Shown: positions 53,846-64,000 of the stretch, one piece after another
Layout: the number at the start of each line of letters is the position of its first letter
Position numbering within the stretch: position 1 is the stretch's first letter
Assembly (NCBI RefSeq): GCF_000172635.2
Contig: NC_018632.1
Span: 992,001 to 1,056,000 of the forward strand
Length of the DNA: 64,000 bases
Reading direction: 5' to 3'
From: Alteromonas macleodii ATCC 27126
GTDB lineage: Bacteria; Pseudomonadota; Gammaproteobacteria; Enterobacterales; Alteromonadaceae
Translations under genes and position numbers: made by a program
Notes under the pieces: model-generated
Seen by the model: the letters and a program-made list of their open reading frames with translations, nothing else
Told to the model about the DNA's origin: nothing
Databases searched by the model: none

Positions 53846-55843
53846 ATGGAAGTTTATGTAGCTTTAGGAGGTAGTGTGGGGACGAGCTTTTTAAATATCG
53901 TGATATTGATGTTCATATCGGTATGCGCGGTCGCATTATTTAAACGCATTCATCTCCCTCCTATTCTTGCTTATCTGTTTGCCGGCGTACTCGCGGGTCC
54001 ACAACTATTATCTGTGTTTGCCCACCCAGAAGAAATGCACCTGCTCGCTGAAGTGGGCATAGTGTTTTTGCTCTTTTCACTTGGTCTTGAGTTCTCGTTA
54101 CCTAAATTGTTGGCAATGCGCTCTTTAGTATTCGGTGTAGGATTAGGGCAAATGGTGTTTACCACGGCAGTGTTTACCTGTGTTCCACTGTTTCTCGGCA
54201 TTCCAATGAGTGCGTCCATCATTATTGGTGGTACGCTGGCGTTAAGCTCAACCGCTATTGTAATTAAGCAAGCAACCGAAATGGGCATTCTTAATAACAG
54301 GCGTACACAATTAGCGGTAAGTATCTTGCTCTTTCAAGACTTAGCGGTGGTTCCGTTCCTAATTGCTATTCCTCTTTTAGCCCAGACTGGTGAAGTAAGT
54401 ATTGCGCTAGCTTTAGGCGAGGCGTTGCTTAAAGGTGTGTTTGTCATTGCGTTTCTAATGTCAGTGGGTAAGTGGTTACTACCTTGGGTGTTTAGAGAGG
54501 TAGCAAGAACAAGGACTGACGAGCTGTTTGTTCTGACCACTATATTGATTGCCCTATTGGCAGGAGGGCTAACTTATTACTTCGGGCTGTCCATGGCGCT
54601 AGGCGCTTTCTTGGCGGGTATGATGTTGGGGGAAAGCCAATACAAGTATCAACTTGAAGCCGACATTCGTCCGTTTCGAGATATTTTAATGGGGTTATTT
54701 TTTGTTACCGTGGGTATGCAGTTAGAACTCACTGTACTGTGGAACAGCCTGTTTGAGATTGTTTTTGGCGTTTTTGCTTTGATGATAGTTAAAGTCATTT
54801 TAGTAAGAGGCGCATCTCTATTAGTTAAAACCGATGCAACAGATGGCTGGTCTGCTGGGGTTAAACTTTGTCAGATTGGCGAGTTTAGTTTTGTAATTGC
54901 TGCGCTTGCTACGACACACGGCGTGTTAACGTCAGAGCAGTCATCGCTGATTGTGTGTATGGGTGTAATCAGTATGGCGTTAACCCCGTGGCTTATGAAT
55001 AACAGCGTCACTATAGCAAGGCGTATTGTTAACAAGGATATCTCGTTCGATGACAATGTGAGCTTTGGTAACGCAGAGCCGTTAACCAACCACGTCATTA
55101 TTTGTGGGTTTGGCCGCGTTGGACAGTCGGTAGCACGTATGCTGAAAATGGAAGGCATTCATTTTGTTGCCATAGATATGGATCCTGTCAGAGTACACGA
55201 GAGTCGAAACGCGGGAGAGCCCGTCATCTTCGGTGATGCGAGTCAAAAAGATATATTGATTACTGCCAATGTAGAAGGTGCCAAGCTTGTGCTTGTTACG
55301 TTTGATCAAGTCGATAAGGCCAAGCAGGTGATAACGCAGACCCGAAGCATTACGAGCACTATAGATGTTATGGTGCGTACCAAACGAGACTACCAGCTTG
55401 AAAGCCTATACAGCGCGGGTGCCAATCAAGTCGTGCCAGAGCTGCAAGAGGGGAGCTTGATGTTGGTATCGCAGGTGCTGCATTACGCCGGCGTGCCAAT
55501 GTCTCGTATTTTAAAGCGGGTGCGAGCTGAGAGAAAAGGTCGCTACGATCATATGCACGGCTTTTACCCGGGAGAAACAACAGAGATCACCTATGGCACA
55601 GAAGACAAGTTAGAGTTTATCCATGCTGTGGTGTTGTCCGAACACGCTTCCTGTATTGGCAAAGCCATAAAAGATATCGATTTCTCGAGAATGCGAGTAG
55701 CGATTAAGGGCCTAAGACGGGATGGAAATGAAGTTAAAGACCCAGACCAAGACGCTATTTTGCAAGCCCATGACGTGCTAGTGATTGCGGGTAAACCCCG
55801 GCGTGTGGAGCGAGCAGAGCGAAAACTATTAGAAGGGAGCTAG
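53846..55843 (+). CDS. CPA2-family monovalent cation:proton antiporter with RCK domain (KefB/YbaL-like)
   Basis: A 665-residue inner-membrane protein. Residues up to about 390 form 12-13 helices of a Na+/H+ exchanger fold (LAYLFAGVLAGPQLL, VGIVFLLFSLGLEFSLPKLL, LALSSTAIVIKQ, LGAFLAGMMLGES). A TrkA-N/RCK nucleotide-binding domain follows with HVIICGFGRVGQSVARML (about 412-429), then a TrkA-C domain (about 575-660). It probably exports K+ or Na+ against protons. The start is uncertain: the ATG at 53846 has no ribosome-binding site, while a GTG at 53876 has TAGGAGGT just upstream but only 3-4 bp away. Confidence 0.93.
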   Translation: MEVYVALGGSVGTSFLNIVILMFISVCAVALFKRIHLPPILAYLFAGVLAGPQLLSVFAHPEEMHLLAEVGIVFLLFSLGLEFSLPKLLAMRSLVFGVGLGQMVFTTAVFTCVPLFLGIPMSASIIIGGTLALSSTAIVIKQATEMGILNNRRTQLAVSILLFQDLAVVPFLIAIPLLAQTGEVSIALALGEALLKGVFVIAFLMSVGKWLLPWVFREVARTRTDELFVLTTILIALLAGGLTYYFGLSMALGAFLAGMMLGESQYKYQLEADIRPFRDILMGLFFVTVGMQLELTVLWNSLFEIVFGVFALMIVKVILVRGASLLVKTDATDGWSAGVKLCQIGEFSFVIAALATTHGVLTSEQSSLIVCMGVISMALTPWLMNNSVTIARRIVNKDISFDDNVSFGNAEPLTNHVIICGFGRVGQSVARMLKMEGIHFVAIDMDPVRVHESRNAGEPVIFGDASQKDILITANVEGAKLVLVTFDQVDKAKQVITQTRSITSTIDVMVRTKRDYQLESLYSAGANQVVPELQEGSLMLVSQVLHYAGVPMSRILKRVRAERKGRYDHMHGFYPGETTEITYGTEDKLEFIHAVVLSEHASCIGKAIKDIDFSRMRVAIKGLRRDGNEVKDPDQDAILQAHDVLVIAGKPRRVERAERKLLEGS

Positions 55844-55918
55844 CACGCAGTTAAACTTAGCGTTGTTTAATCTAGCGCGCTTGCCATGGAACGTGTGTTG
55901 AATTACGTGAGTTCAAGC

Positions 55919-56146
55919 TTACGCTACGCGGTCGCTTTCTAAGTCTGCAAATTGCTTTTTTAGGTCGTAGCGCTCGTCTGTCACTATCTTCTCAAGCACA
56001 GAAACTCGTTCCTTAAGCTCTGCAATTTCGGCTTTATAAGCATCGGTTTCTTTGCTGCTAAGTTTCTTCTTACTTTTGTCTTTTGCACTTTCGACAATGG
56101 TAACTAAGGCCCAGGCACAAATGGCTACTATTGCAATCGCGGTCAT
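55919..56146 (-). CDS. Small PspB-like membrane protein with coiled coil
   Basis: A 75-residue protein from the ATG at 56146 (the frame opens seven codons earlier at 56167). One N-terminal transmembrane helix (MTAIAIVAICAWALVTIV) is followed by a highly charged coiled coil ending in ERVSVLEKIVTDERYDLKKQ. The helix-plus-coil layout and the RVxxLExI-type motif resemble phage-shock protein B, but no pspA or pspC is nearby, so only a PspB-like label is justified. It is convergent with the antiporter gene. Confidence 0.7.
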   Translation of the reverse strand: MTAIAIVAICAWALVTIVESAKDKSKKKLSSKETDAYKAEIAELKERVSVLEKIVTDERYDLKKQFADLESDRVA

Positions 56147-56167
56147 ATTCACGGTGGTATCCCTCAC

Positions 56168-57092
<925 letters not shown>

Positions 57093-57193
57093 TTTAAAGC
57101 GTCACCTGAAGTTGTGCTTATTCGTGTTTTCGCCCATTTGGTATATACCGGTTACATGGTCAATCATTGTGAACCAGATGGTATAGAGGTGGC

Positions 57194-57313
57194 TTAGCCA
57201 GGCGTACGGGTTAACTGAGTGAACATATCGCTGGTAACAAATAGCTTGCGGCGCTGAAGTACTTTTTGGTGACAACGCTTGAGCATAAGTCTGCGTCTGT
57301 TGTTGTTTTTCAA
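57194..57313 (-). CDS. Possible 39-residue very basic small protein
   Basis: The frame starts at TTG (57313) with AAAAAGGAATAAAA upstream and encodes MKNNNRRRLMLKRCHQKVL followed by a second basic half. About one residue in three is Lys, Arg or His. A ten-codon ORF (MKKNRFMKKE) with a perfect AAGGAG ribosome-binding site ends just before it, so translation could be coupled. The frame is open in phase back to a GTG at 57376. The family is not recognised, and a chance ORF is possible. Confidence 0.4.
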   Translation of the reverse strand: MKNNNRRRLMLKRCHQKVLQRRKLFVTSDMFTQLTRTPG

Positions 57314-57368
57314 TTTTATTCCTTTTTCATAAATCGATTTTTTTTCATTTGTTCTCCTTTCTCGCGTT

Positions 57369-57398
57369 GTGGCCACTTTATGTTTTTCGTGACCACTT
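57369..57398. repeat. Two direct repeats, possible operator
   Basis: GTGGCCACTT (57369-57378) and GTGACCACTT (57389-57398) are 9 of 10 identical and exactly 20 bp apart, two helical turns. GTGGCCAC is itself a perfect palindrome. They lie just upstream of the small minus-strand ORFs, where an operator would be placed. Confidence 0.45.
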
Positions 57399-57613
57399 TT
57401 CTTCCGTTGTGCGCAGCTCCCCTATTTGAACAAGTATCACGTTATTCGAGAGATATTGTCATTAAAGAGCCGCTGCTCTTTTGGAGCTTGTCATCGTTGA
57501 GAAAATAATTATTCTGAGAAAGTAAGTCAGTGTCTGACTAACTTCTTTTTAGGGTACAGTACAAAGATGACATCGAAATGACAGTTTTCAAGAGAGAAGC
57601 AAGGTGAACTGCG

Positions 57614-59017
57614 TCAAATTTTTCCTTGTTCGTCCAACCATACTAAGCTGTCATAATAACGACGAATATTTTCCACATACTGTAACGCTTCATCGCCTCT
57701 TGCATAGCCATAGCGAGTAGTACGGTAATATTTCTTTTGCCTAAGCTGTGGCAAGCGACGCTTTACATCTACCCAAAGGTCTGGATTGCCACCTTGTTGC
57801 TCGGTAAGAATGCGTGCGTCCTCCAAATGGCCCATACCAATATTATACGACGCCATAGCCATCCAGGTTCTATCTGGCTCGCTAATTCGCGCAGGTATGC
57901 GATTGAGCAAACTGGCAAAATAACGAGAGCCTCCGCGAATGCTTTGTTCAGGATCGGTTCTGTCATCTACGTTCCAGTCACTTGCCGTATCCATGGTGAG
58001 CATCATTAGACCGCGAACGCCAGTTCTTGAAATAGCGTCACTGTCCCAGTGACTTTCTTGATAACTCATGGCCGCAAGCAGTCGCCAGTCTAATTCACCT
58101 GCATACTGTTGAAATAAGGGTTTGTATTGGGCAAGTGCTGTCTCGGCGGCATAATTAAACGCGCGACTGTCGACGTAATCGAACTGGCGAATATGGCCAA
58201 AGTACTTGTCTTCTAACACCGTAAACCAGCCTGACTGATGTACAGTACCAAAATATTCAATCAGCGCAGCTTTCACGGAGTCATCTTGATGTAATGGGAG
58301 TGCCCACGCCATCGGCATATCTTCATTAAGGGTTTTTGCCACGGCTAAGTTAGGATATCGCCTGCGCTGAAGGGCTAGACGGTTGCTGTCAGCTACCGTA
58401 TAAGCAATGTCACCATTGGCAACTTGTTGTAACAGTTCTTCAGAGTCAGAATCTTCGGTGGTAACAAGTTGGGTTTTTATTATTGGGCTTTCACTATCAC
58501 TTGCTTGGTCGGTTACCTGGCCTAATAAACTAGACAGTAAGTGAGCTTGGCTGCTACCTGCCACAGTAATAATAGGGGCATCAAGTTCTAATAAGTCTCT
58601 AGGTCTCGATGTCCCTGCTTGGAAGACGAGCTCTTGTTGAACGTGTTGATAGGCTGGGCCGTAAGCAAAACGACTTTTAAGTGAAGGCGTTACCGCATCG
58701 CCTGTCGCGACAATGTCCAAATTACCTTCTTCTAACTGTTCTAACATGACTTCATAGCTGTAGAAAGGGTAAAGGTCGAGCGTCACGCCAAGGTAATCGG
58801 CAAATCCTGCCAGCAGTTCATATTCGAAACCCTGCGGCCCCTCGGCGCCGTTATAAAATGTTCCTGCACCATAAACGGTTCCCACGCGGATCGATTCTCG
58901 TTCCAATAATGAAGAAAGGGCAGTGGGTACGGAAGGAACACCACAACTTATAACAGCAATAGATAATATGATTATTAATTGTAGTTTTAATCGTTTTTTA
59001 TAGTCTTGTGACTGCAT
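57614..59017 (-). CDS. mltF: Membrane-bound lytic murein transglycosylase F
   Basis: MltF cleaves peptidoglycan with formation of 1,6-anhydro-muramic acid. The 467-residue protein has a signal sequence, a solute-binding-protein-like domain (about 40-275, starting ESIRVGTVYGAGTF) and a C-terminal SLT domain with the catalytic glutamate in MSYQESHWDSDAISRTGVRG (E321). The signal ends in V-I-S-C-G, so C25 may be lipidated. It is divergent from purL and follows tadA, as in E. coli. Confidence 0.95.
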   Translation of the reverse strand: MQSQDYKKRLKLQLIIILSIAVISCGVPSVPTALSSLLERESIRVGTVYGAGTFYNGAEGPQGFEYELLAGFADYLGVTLDLYPFYSYEVMLEQLEEGNLDIVATGDAVTPSLKSRFAYGPAYQHVQQELVFQAGTSRPRDLLELDAPIITVAGSSQAHLLSSLLGQVTDQASDSESPIIKTQLVTTEDSDSEELLQQVANGDIAYTVADSNRLALQRRRYPNLAVAKTLNEDMPMAWALPLHQDDSVKAALIEYFGTVHQSGWFTVLEDKYFGHIRQFDYVDSRAFNYAAETALAQYKPLFQQYAGELDWRLLAAMSYQESHWDSDAISRTGVRGLMMLTMDTASDWNVDDRTDPEQSIRGGSRYFASLLNRIPARISEPDRTWMAMASYNIGMGHLEDARILTEQQGGNPDLWVDVKRRLPQLRQKKYYRTTRYGYARGDEALQYVENIRRYYDSLVWLDEQGKI

Positions 59018-59193
59018 AGACCTTTACTTGTTGTCATTAAACCATCTAAGTTTAAAAAAAAGTTCATGTAAGCGCGTTATGAGGTTACTTACTGCGCATA
59101 ATTACTCTATAATCCGCGCCGAAATACTCATCAATCCAAGAGGCAACGCGTCGCATTGGTGGTCGTTGTTTCTAACAAACCAGGTAAATCAAT

Positions 59194-62100
59194 ATGTTGG
59201 TCCTTCGAGGCGCTCCTGCACTATCAGAGTTTAACCAAACTAAACTGATTGCAAAGCTGGGTCAATCCGGCGTTAGGGTTAAAAACCTATATAGCGAATA
59301 TGTTCACCTAGTCGATTCCCAAGGTGACTTGTCTAAGCAGCAAATAGAGATACTCGAGAAGCTGCTCACTTACGGCCCCGCAAGGCAAGCACAAACCCCT
59401 TCTGGAACCTTCTTCCTCATCACTCCTCGCCCCGGCACTATCTCTCCCTGGTCTTCTAAAGCCACCGACATCGCTCACAACTGCAGTCTAAAAAATATCA
59501 ACCGCATAGAGCGTGGATGCGCGTTTTATATAGAAACAGAAAACACTGTGAGTGAAGATGATTTTGCGCTTATCGCTAGTTTCTTACACGACAGAATGAC
59601 TGAGTCAGTGTTTACGAACACTGAAGAGGCGGCGGTATTATTTGCTCACACCGAAGCTAATACTTTTACCAGTGTAGATGTATTAGGCGAAGGCAAGGAC
59701 GCGCTAGTTAATGCAAATGTGTCGTTAGGCCTTGCATTGGCTGATGATGAGATTGACTACCTGTTTGATAGCTTTACTAAGCTAGGCAGAAACCCGACTG
59801 ACGTTGAACTTTACATGTTTGCACAAGCAAACTCTGAACACTGTCGCCACAAAATTTTTAACGCTAGCTGGACCATTGATGGCGAGGACCAAGAGAAGTC
59901 GCTGTTTAAAATGATCAAAAACACCTACGAGTTGTTACCTGATCACGTGTATTCAGCTTACAAAGATAACGCCGCGGTAATGGAAGGGTGGCAAGCAGGT
60001 CGTTTCTTCCCGAACCCGCAGTCACACCAATACGAATACCATCATGAAAATATTGATATTTTGATGAAGGTAGAAACCCATAACCATCCAACGGCAATTT
60101 CACCTTTCCCTGGTGCAGCAACAGGCTCTGGTGGTGAAATCCGTGATGAAGGTGCTACTGGTCGTGGTTCAAAACCTAAAGCGGGTTTGGTTGGATTTAC
60201 CGTATCTAACTTACGTATTCCTGGTGCTGAACAGCCGTGGGAATTTGAATACGGCAAGCCACAGCGTATTGTAAGCGCCCTTGATATTATGCTTGAAGGC
60301 CCACTAGGTGGCGCTGCGTTTAACAACGAGTTTGGTCGTCCTGCGCTACTGGGTTATTTCCGTACCTTTGAGCAAGAAGTCAATAGCTTCAACGGTGTTG
60401 AAGTGCGCGGCTATCACAAACCGGTTATGTTAGCTGGTGGTTTAGGTAATATTCGTCGCGAGCATATTGAAAAAGGCGAAATCACGGTAGGCGCTAAGCT
60501 TATTGTGCTTGGCGGCCCCGCAATGAACATTGGTCTTGGCGGCGGTGCAGCCTCATCAATGGCATCTGGCCAGTCAAACGAAGATTTAGACTTCGCTTCA
60601 GTACAGCGAGACAACCCTGAAATGGAGCGTCGCTGTCAGGAAGTGATTGATGCATGTTGGCAGCTAGGGGATAACAACCCTATCCAGTTTATCCACGATG
60701 TGGGCGCAGGTGGTCTTTCAAATGCACTGCCTGAGCTGGTTAATGACGGTGGCCGCGGCGGTAACTTTGAACTTAGAAAAGTATTGTCAGATGAGCCAGG
60801 TATGACACCGCTGGAGCTATGGTGTAACGAATCCCAAGAGCGCTATGTTTTATCTGTCGCGCCTGAAAATATGCCAGTGTTCGAAGCAATTTGTGCCCGA
60901 GAACGTGCGCCGTTTGCTGTGGTTGGTGAAGCCACTGCCGAGCAGCACCTAAACTTGAACGACAGCCAGTTTGACAACAAACCTATTGATATGCCTCTTG
61001 ATGTACTTTTAGGCAAGCCGCCTAAAATGCACCGCGACGTAAGCTCGACCAAGGTTAGCTCGCCAGCACTAGACGAGGCAGGCATTACCTTAAGTGATGC
61101 AGCAAATCGCATTTTATCTTTGCCTACCGTGGCAGAGAAAACCTTCCTTATCACTATTGGCGACCGCTCGGTTACCGGTCTTGTTAGTCGCGACCAAATG
61201 GTAGGCCCATGGCAGGTGCCAGTGGCAGATGTGGCGGTTACTGCAACAGCGTTTGACACCTACCACGGTGAAGCGATGTCGATGGGTGAGCGTACGCCTG
61301 TCGCGTTACTATCGCACGGCGCGTCTGCACGTCTTGCTGTGGGTGAAGCGTTAACCAATATTGCCGCAGCAAACATCGGCGATATTAAGCGCATTAAACT
61401 GTCAGCAAACTGGATGGCAGCAGCTGGACATCCAGGTGAAGATGCGGGTCTTTATGAAGCGGTTAAAGCAGTGGGTGAGGAGCTTTGCCCAGAGCTTGGC
61501 CTAACCATTCCTGTGGGTAAAGACTCTATGTCGATGAAAACCGCATGGAATGAAAACGGTGAAGATAAAGCGGTGACTTCTCCGCTATCACTCGTTATCT
61601 CTGCCTTTGGCGCAGTAAAAGATATTCGCAAAACCCTAACGCCTCAGCTACGTACAGACAAAGGCGCAAGCCGCTTGCTGCTACTCGACTTGGGCGAAGG
61701 GAAAAATCGCTTGGGCGCAAGCTGCCTGGCACAAGTCTATACTCAGCTTGGTGATAGCCCAGCGGATGTGGTCTCTGCAAATCGCCTTAAAGCCTTCTTT
61801 GACGCAATGCAGACGTTAATTGAAAAAGGCTTGGTGTGTGCTTATCACGACCGTTCAGACGGTGGCCTGTTTACCACCGTTGCTGAAATGGCCTTTGCTG
61901 GTAAAACAGGTGTAAGCATTAACCTTGATAGCCTAGTTGGAAACGACATTGCCGTATTGTTCAATGAAGAACTAGGTGGCGTAATCCAAGTGCTTGAAAG
62001 CGATATGGATGCCGTTAACGCAGTACTGACTGAATTCGGTTTAACTGAATTGACTCACGATATCGGTACGCTTAATAGCACCGACATGATTGAGTTTAGT

Positions 62101-63081
62101 CGCGGTGGCGTTGCTGTACTTGCAGATAGCCGCGTATCAATGCGTACAATGTGGGCACAAACCACGTTTGAAATGCAGAAACTGCGTGATAACCCTGAAT
62201 GTGCTGAACAAGAACACGCTGCAAAGCAAGATGCTGCCGACCCAGGTTTGCATGCTGCGTTGTCTTATGATGTAAACGATGACGTAGCAGCGCCCTATAT
62301 TGCCAAAGGCGTTAAGCCCAAAGTGGCGATATTAAGAGAGCAGGGCGTAAACTCGCATCTAGAAATGGCGGCTGCATTTACCCGTGCAGGCTTTGATGCT
62401 ATCGATGTGCACATGAGTGACGTGTTGGCCGGTCGCATTACCCTTGAACAGTTTGCGGGCCTTGCGGCTTGTGGCGGTTTCTCTTACGGCGATGTATTAG
62501 GTGCAGGTGAAGGTTGGGCGAAATCTATATTGTTCAACAGCATGGCTCGCGACCAGTTTGAAGGCTTCTTCAACCGTAACGATACGTTCAGCTTAGGTGT
62601 GTGTAACGGCTGTCAGATGCTATCGAACCTTAAATCACTGATTCCAGGTACTGAGCATTGGCCACATTTCGTGACCAACCAGTCGGCGCGATTTGAAGCC
62701 CGTGTTGCAATGGTCGAAGTGATGGAGTCTAAGTCTGTGCTGCTTGATGGCATGGCAGGTTCGCGTATGCCTATTGCTGTGTCGCACGGTGAAGGTCAGG
62801 CTGAATTTTCCAATGACAACGCGCTGTCACAAGTAGGCGCGCAGGTGGCGATGCGTTATGTAGACAACTACGGCAAGCCAACCATGCATTATCCGGCAAA
62901 CCCGAATGGTTCACCGCAGGGGATCACAGGCTTAACTTCACTAGACGGACGCAGCACAATTATGATGCCGCACCCTGAACGTGTATTCAGAGCCGTGGCA
63001 AACTCGTGGCGTCCAGACGATTGGCAAGAAGATGGTGCGTGGATGCGTATCTTCAGAAATGCCCGTAAATTTGTTGGGTAA
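59194..63081 (+). CDS. purL: Phosphoribosylformylglycinamidine synthase
   Basis: PurL carries out the fourth step of purine synthesis, turning FGAR and glutamine into FGAM. The 1295-residue protein is the large single-chain form. It has an N-terminal PurS-like domain (about 1-150), two AIR-synthetase-like halves with [20 protein letters not shown] and [20 protein letters not shown], and a C-terminal class I glutaminase with the cysteine of GVCNGCQML (about C1137) and HPE near H1260/E1262. The length equals E. coli PurL. A terminator follows at 63104. Confidence 0.98.
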   Translation: MLVLRGAPALSEFNQTKLIAKLGQSGVRVKNLYSEYVHLVDSQGDLSKQQIEILEKLLTYGPARQAQTPSGTFFLITPRPGTISPWSSKATDIAHNCSLKNINRIERGCAFYIETENTVSEDDFALIASFLHDRMTESVFTNTEEAAVLFAHTEANTFTSVDVLGEGKDALVNANVSLGLALADDEIDYLFDSFTKLGRNPTDVELYMFAQANSEHCRHKIFNASWTIDGEDQEKSLFKMIKNTYELLPDHVYSAYKDNAAVMEGWQAGRFFPNPQSHQYEYHHENIDILMKVETHNHPTAISPFPGAATGSGGEIRDEGATGRGSKPKAGLVGFTVSNLRIPGAEQPWEFEYGKPQRIVSALDIMLEGPLGGAAFNNEFGRPALLGYFRTFEQEVNSFNGVEVRGYHKPVMLAGGLGNIRREHIEKGEITVGAKLIVLGGPAMNIGLGGGAASSMASGQSNEDLDFASVQRDNPEMERRCQEVIDACWQLGDNNPIQFIHDVGAGGLSNALPELVNDGGRGGNFELRKVLSDEPGMTPLELWCNESQERYVLSVAPENMPVFEAICARERAPFAVVGEATAEQHLNLNDSQFDNKPIDMPLDVLLGKPPKMHRDVSSTKVSSPALDEAGITLSDAANRILSLPTVAEKTFLITIGDRSVTGLVSRDQMVGPWQVPVADVAVTATAFDTYHGEAMSMGERTPVALLSHGASARLAVGEALTNIAAANIGDIKRIKLSANWMAAAGHPGEDAGLYEAVKAVGEELCPELGLTIPVGKDSMSMKTAWNENGEDKAVTSPLSLVISAFGAVKDIRKTLTPQLRTDKGASRLLLLDLGEGKNRLGASCLAQVYTQLGDSPADVVSANRLKAFFDAMQTLIEKGLVCAYHDRSDGGLFTTVAEMAFAGKTGVSINLDSLVGNDIAVLFNEELGGVIQVLESDMDAVNAVLTEFGLTELTHDIGTLNSTDMIEFSRGGVAVLADSRVSMRTMWAQTTFEMQKLRDNPECAEQEHAAKQDAADPGLHAALSYDVNDDVAAPYIAKGVKPKVAILREQGVNSHLEMAAAFTRAGFDAIDVHMSDVLAGRITLEQFAGLAACGGFSYGDVLGAGEGWAKSILFNSMARDQFEGFFNRNDTFSLGVCNGCQMLSNLKSLIPGTEHWPHFVTNQSARFEARVAMVEVMESKSVLLDGMAGSRMPIAVSHGEGQAEFSNDNALSQVGAQVAMRYVDNYGKPTMHYPANPNGSPQGITGLTSLDGRSTIMMPHPERVFRAVANSWRPDDWQEDGAWMRIFRNARKFVG

Positions 63082-63103
63082 CAAAGCACTGTTAGTTCGA
63101 TAA

Positions 63104-63130
63104 AAACAGGGGGAAACCCCTGTTTATCTT
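63104..63130 (+). terminator. Terminator of purL
   Basis: AAACAGGGG-GAAA-CCCCTGTTT (63104-63125), a 9-bp stem with a GNRA tetraloop, followed by ATCTTTC. The U-tract is imperfect. Confidence 0.75.
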
Positions 63131-63214
63131 TCGAAAAAATACTGTTTAATAAACGTTCATACCATAAATAGGTGTCAAAGCTTTGGCAAAGTGTCAAAAA
63201 TCTGATTTTTGCCC

Positions 63215-63243
63215 TTGTCATCAGATTGTCACTGATCTATTGT
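63215..63243 (+). promoter_or_regulatory. Promoter for the 46-residue small protein
   Basis: TTGTCA (63215-63220), 17-bp spacer, TATTGT (63238-63243). Both hexamers differ from consensus by one or two bases. Transcription would start near 63250, about 90 nt before the small gene. Confidence 0.55.
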
Positions 63244-63340
63244 AGTGCAAGCAAGGAATGCGATTAGGTTACAGGAGTTGAGTTAGGGTTGTACCAGTGA
63301 AAGGCATGCGCCAGCTGGTTTAAATAATAAGAGACGACCG

Positions 63341-63481
63341 ATGAATCGTTCTTCTAAAGGGTTTGGCTTAACCGGAGTGGCTGTAGCTGTAGTGCTGATG
63401 TTCGTAACTGCTGTTTTTAGCACATCTGCGAAGTCTGCCGAAGCTCCAACAACGCTAAGTGTGCAGTCTTCAGTTAAGTAG
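63341..63481 (+). CDS. 46-residue secreted or membrane-anchored small protein
   Basis: ATG to TAG encodes 46 residues: a basic N-terminus (MNRSSKGFG), a hydrophobic core of about 16 residues (VAVAVVLMFVTAVFST) and a short polar tail ending SVQSSVK. This fits a signal peptide with cleavage near AKSA, or a single-span membrane protein. It lies between a plausible promoter (63215) and a very strong hairpin (63499-63531), so it looks like a stand-alone gene, though its ribosome-binding site (AAGAGACG) is weak. No family is recognised. Confidence 0.55.
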   Translation: MNRSSKGFGLTGVAVAVVLMFVTAVFSTSAKSAEAPTTLSVQSSVK

Positions 63482-63498
63482 TCTGAAAGAAAAATTCT

Positions 63499-63531
63499 AA
63501 CGCCCGTATCAAGTTGCTTGATACGGGCGTT
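63499..63531. terminator. Strong hairpin between the small gene and the Smr gene
   Basis: Perfect 15-bp arms AACGCCCGTATCAAG / CTTGATACGGGCGTT with loop TTG. The minus strand has a better T-tract (AGAATTTTTC) than the plus strand, so it may mainly terminate the Smr gene transcript, or act in both directions. Confidence 0.75.
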
Positions 63532-63651
63532 AATCATTAGGGGACAATAAAAACGTTCAGCATATAGCGCTTCATGAGAAAAGCCTAAAAGCTACACCTA
63601 AAGACAAGCCCAAAAAAGCAAAGCTGACTCAACGAGTTTTTGCCTCTCATT

Positions 63652-64000
63652 TTATCCTTTCTTATTTTTTTCTCTGTTAATTAATTTCTGCTGCGGATGC
63701 TTTTTCAAAAGCACATATGTAGCACCAAAGCCTCCGTGCATCGGTTGAGCCGTATGGTAGGCAATGACTTCGTCTAGTTCTCTTAGCCAATGGTTAACAT
63801 AACTTTTTTTCAAAGCGGGAAAGGGTTTGCTATTTTCACCTGTTCCATGTTTTATGAGCAGTGCACGAACCCCGCGTTCGTGACTAGATTTAATGGTGCT
63901 ATAAACCAGGTCTCGGCTTTGTTCTAAGGTTTTCCCTGAAAGTGTTACGTTGGCCTCTAGAGGGTATTTACCAAGGCGAAGTTTTTTAAAAACGCCGTCT
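63652..64000 (-). CDS. smrA: Smr-domain endonuclease-like protein (3' part only)
   Basis: The minus strand encodes the last 116 residues of a protein that runs off the right edge. The Smr domain is clear: YPLEANVTLSGKTLEQSRDL, then RGVRALLIKHGTGENSKPFP with the HGxG-type motif, and HGGFGATYVLLKKHP near the end. Smr domains nick or bind DNA/RNA. The MutS core is not visible here, and the spacing of the segments fits stand-alone SmrA/YdaL proteins better than MutS2. The 5' end is outside the window. Confidence 0.85.
   Translation of the reverse strand, partial: DGVFKKLRLGKYPLEANVTLSGKTLEQSRDLVYSTIKSSHERGVRALLIKHGTGENSKPFPALKKSYVNHWLRELDEVIAYHTAQPMHGGFGATYVLLKKHPQQKLINREKNKKG

Larger units (their letters stand above)
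57093..57613. other. Gap between tadA and mltF with a possible small gene
   Basis: About 520 bp. It holds a possible 39-codon basic ORF (57194-57313, minus strand) with a short upstream ORF, and two direct 10-bp repeats at 57369-57398. The remaining sequence, including 57400-57600, shows nothing I can support. Confidence 0.5.

Noticed and set aside
57266..57508. 80-codon plus-strand ORF rich in Phe and Ser in the tadA-mltF gap
   Set aside because: No ribosome-binding site and a composition typical of reading through the complement of a Lys/Arg-rich frame. The minus-strand small ORF explains the region better.
63283..63537. 84-codon minus-strand ORF opposite the 46-residue gene
   Set aside because: It begins inside the strong 63499-63531 hairpin, lacks a ribosome-binding site, and has no signal or family likeness, whereas the plus-strand frame has a promoter and signal-type sequence.

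Overview
The window reads as chromosome of a marine gammaproteobacterium of the Alteromonadales, most likely Alteromonas or a close relative. This is inferred from the gene set, protein sequences, gene order and moderate G+C. I could not run a database search, so the genus is an inference. No rRNA, tRNA, insertion sequence, prophage or CRISPR array was recognised. Nearly all of the DNA is ordinary core chromosome with gene order partly shared with Escherichia coli.

Layout. (1) 1-12.8 kb is a surface-carbohydrate region. It holds galE with a small membrane protein, a POT peptide transporter, a group-2-type capsule export operon on the minus strand (lipoprotein, kpsD, kpsM, kpsT, kpsE), then on the plus strand a WecA-type initiating transferase, two family-2 glycosyltransferases and galU. 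A JUMPstart/ops-like RfaH element lies just before the wecA-type gene. (2) 12.8-20.7 kb, minus strand, holds comEA, an NAD-type isocitrate dehydrogenase, an HDOD-like protein, a DUF3192 protein, ppnN, a diguanylate cyclase and queF. (3) 20.8-27.6 kb holds syd, small proteins, a GNAT acetyltransferase, a large CsrB-type regulatory RNA, DUF3301/DUF3549 genes and the yqcC-truC-yqcA operon. (4) 27.7-32.3 kb, minus strand, is map-glnD-dapD. (5) 32.5-52.6 kb, plus strand, is the long translation/envelope cluster rpsB-tsf-pyrH-frr-uppS-cdsA-dxr-rseP-bamA-skp-fabZ-lpxA-lpxB-rnhB-dnaE-accA, then tilS. (6) 52.7-64 kb holds a second diguanylate cyclase, a KefB/YbaL-type antiporter, tadA, mltF, purL, small ORFs and the 3' part of a Smr-domain gene.

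The most striking non-protein feature is at about 23.6-24.24 kb. It is a stretch of roughly 635 bases with no credible long ORF, carrying about 48 GGA trinucleotides on the plus strand against about 3 TCC. At least a dozen GGAs sit in hairpin loops. It ends in a perfect intrinsic terminator and is preceded by a GacA/UvrY-type box (TGTAAG-N6-CCTACA) inside an 11-bp-arm palindrome. It lies between syd and yqcC, the position csrB occupies in E. coli. I read it as an unusually large CsrB-family sponge RNA for CsrA.

Other points worth a look: lpxD is missing from its usual place between skp and fabZ; a 12-bp inverted repeat precedes pyrH; serial hairpins lie in the rpsB leader and the rpsB-tsf gap; and two or three small ORFs have good expression signals but no recognised family.
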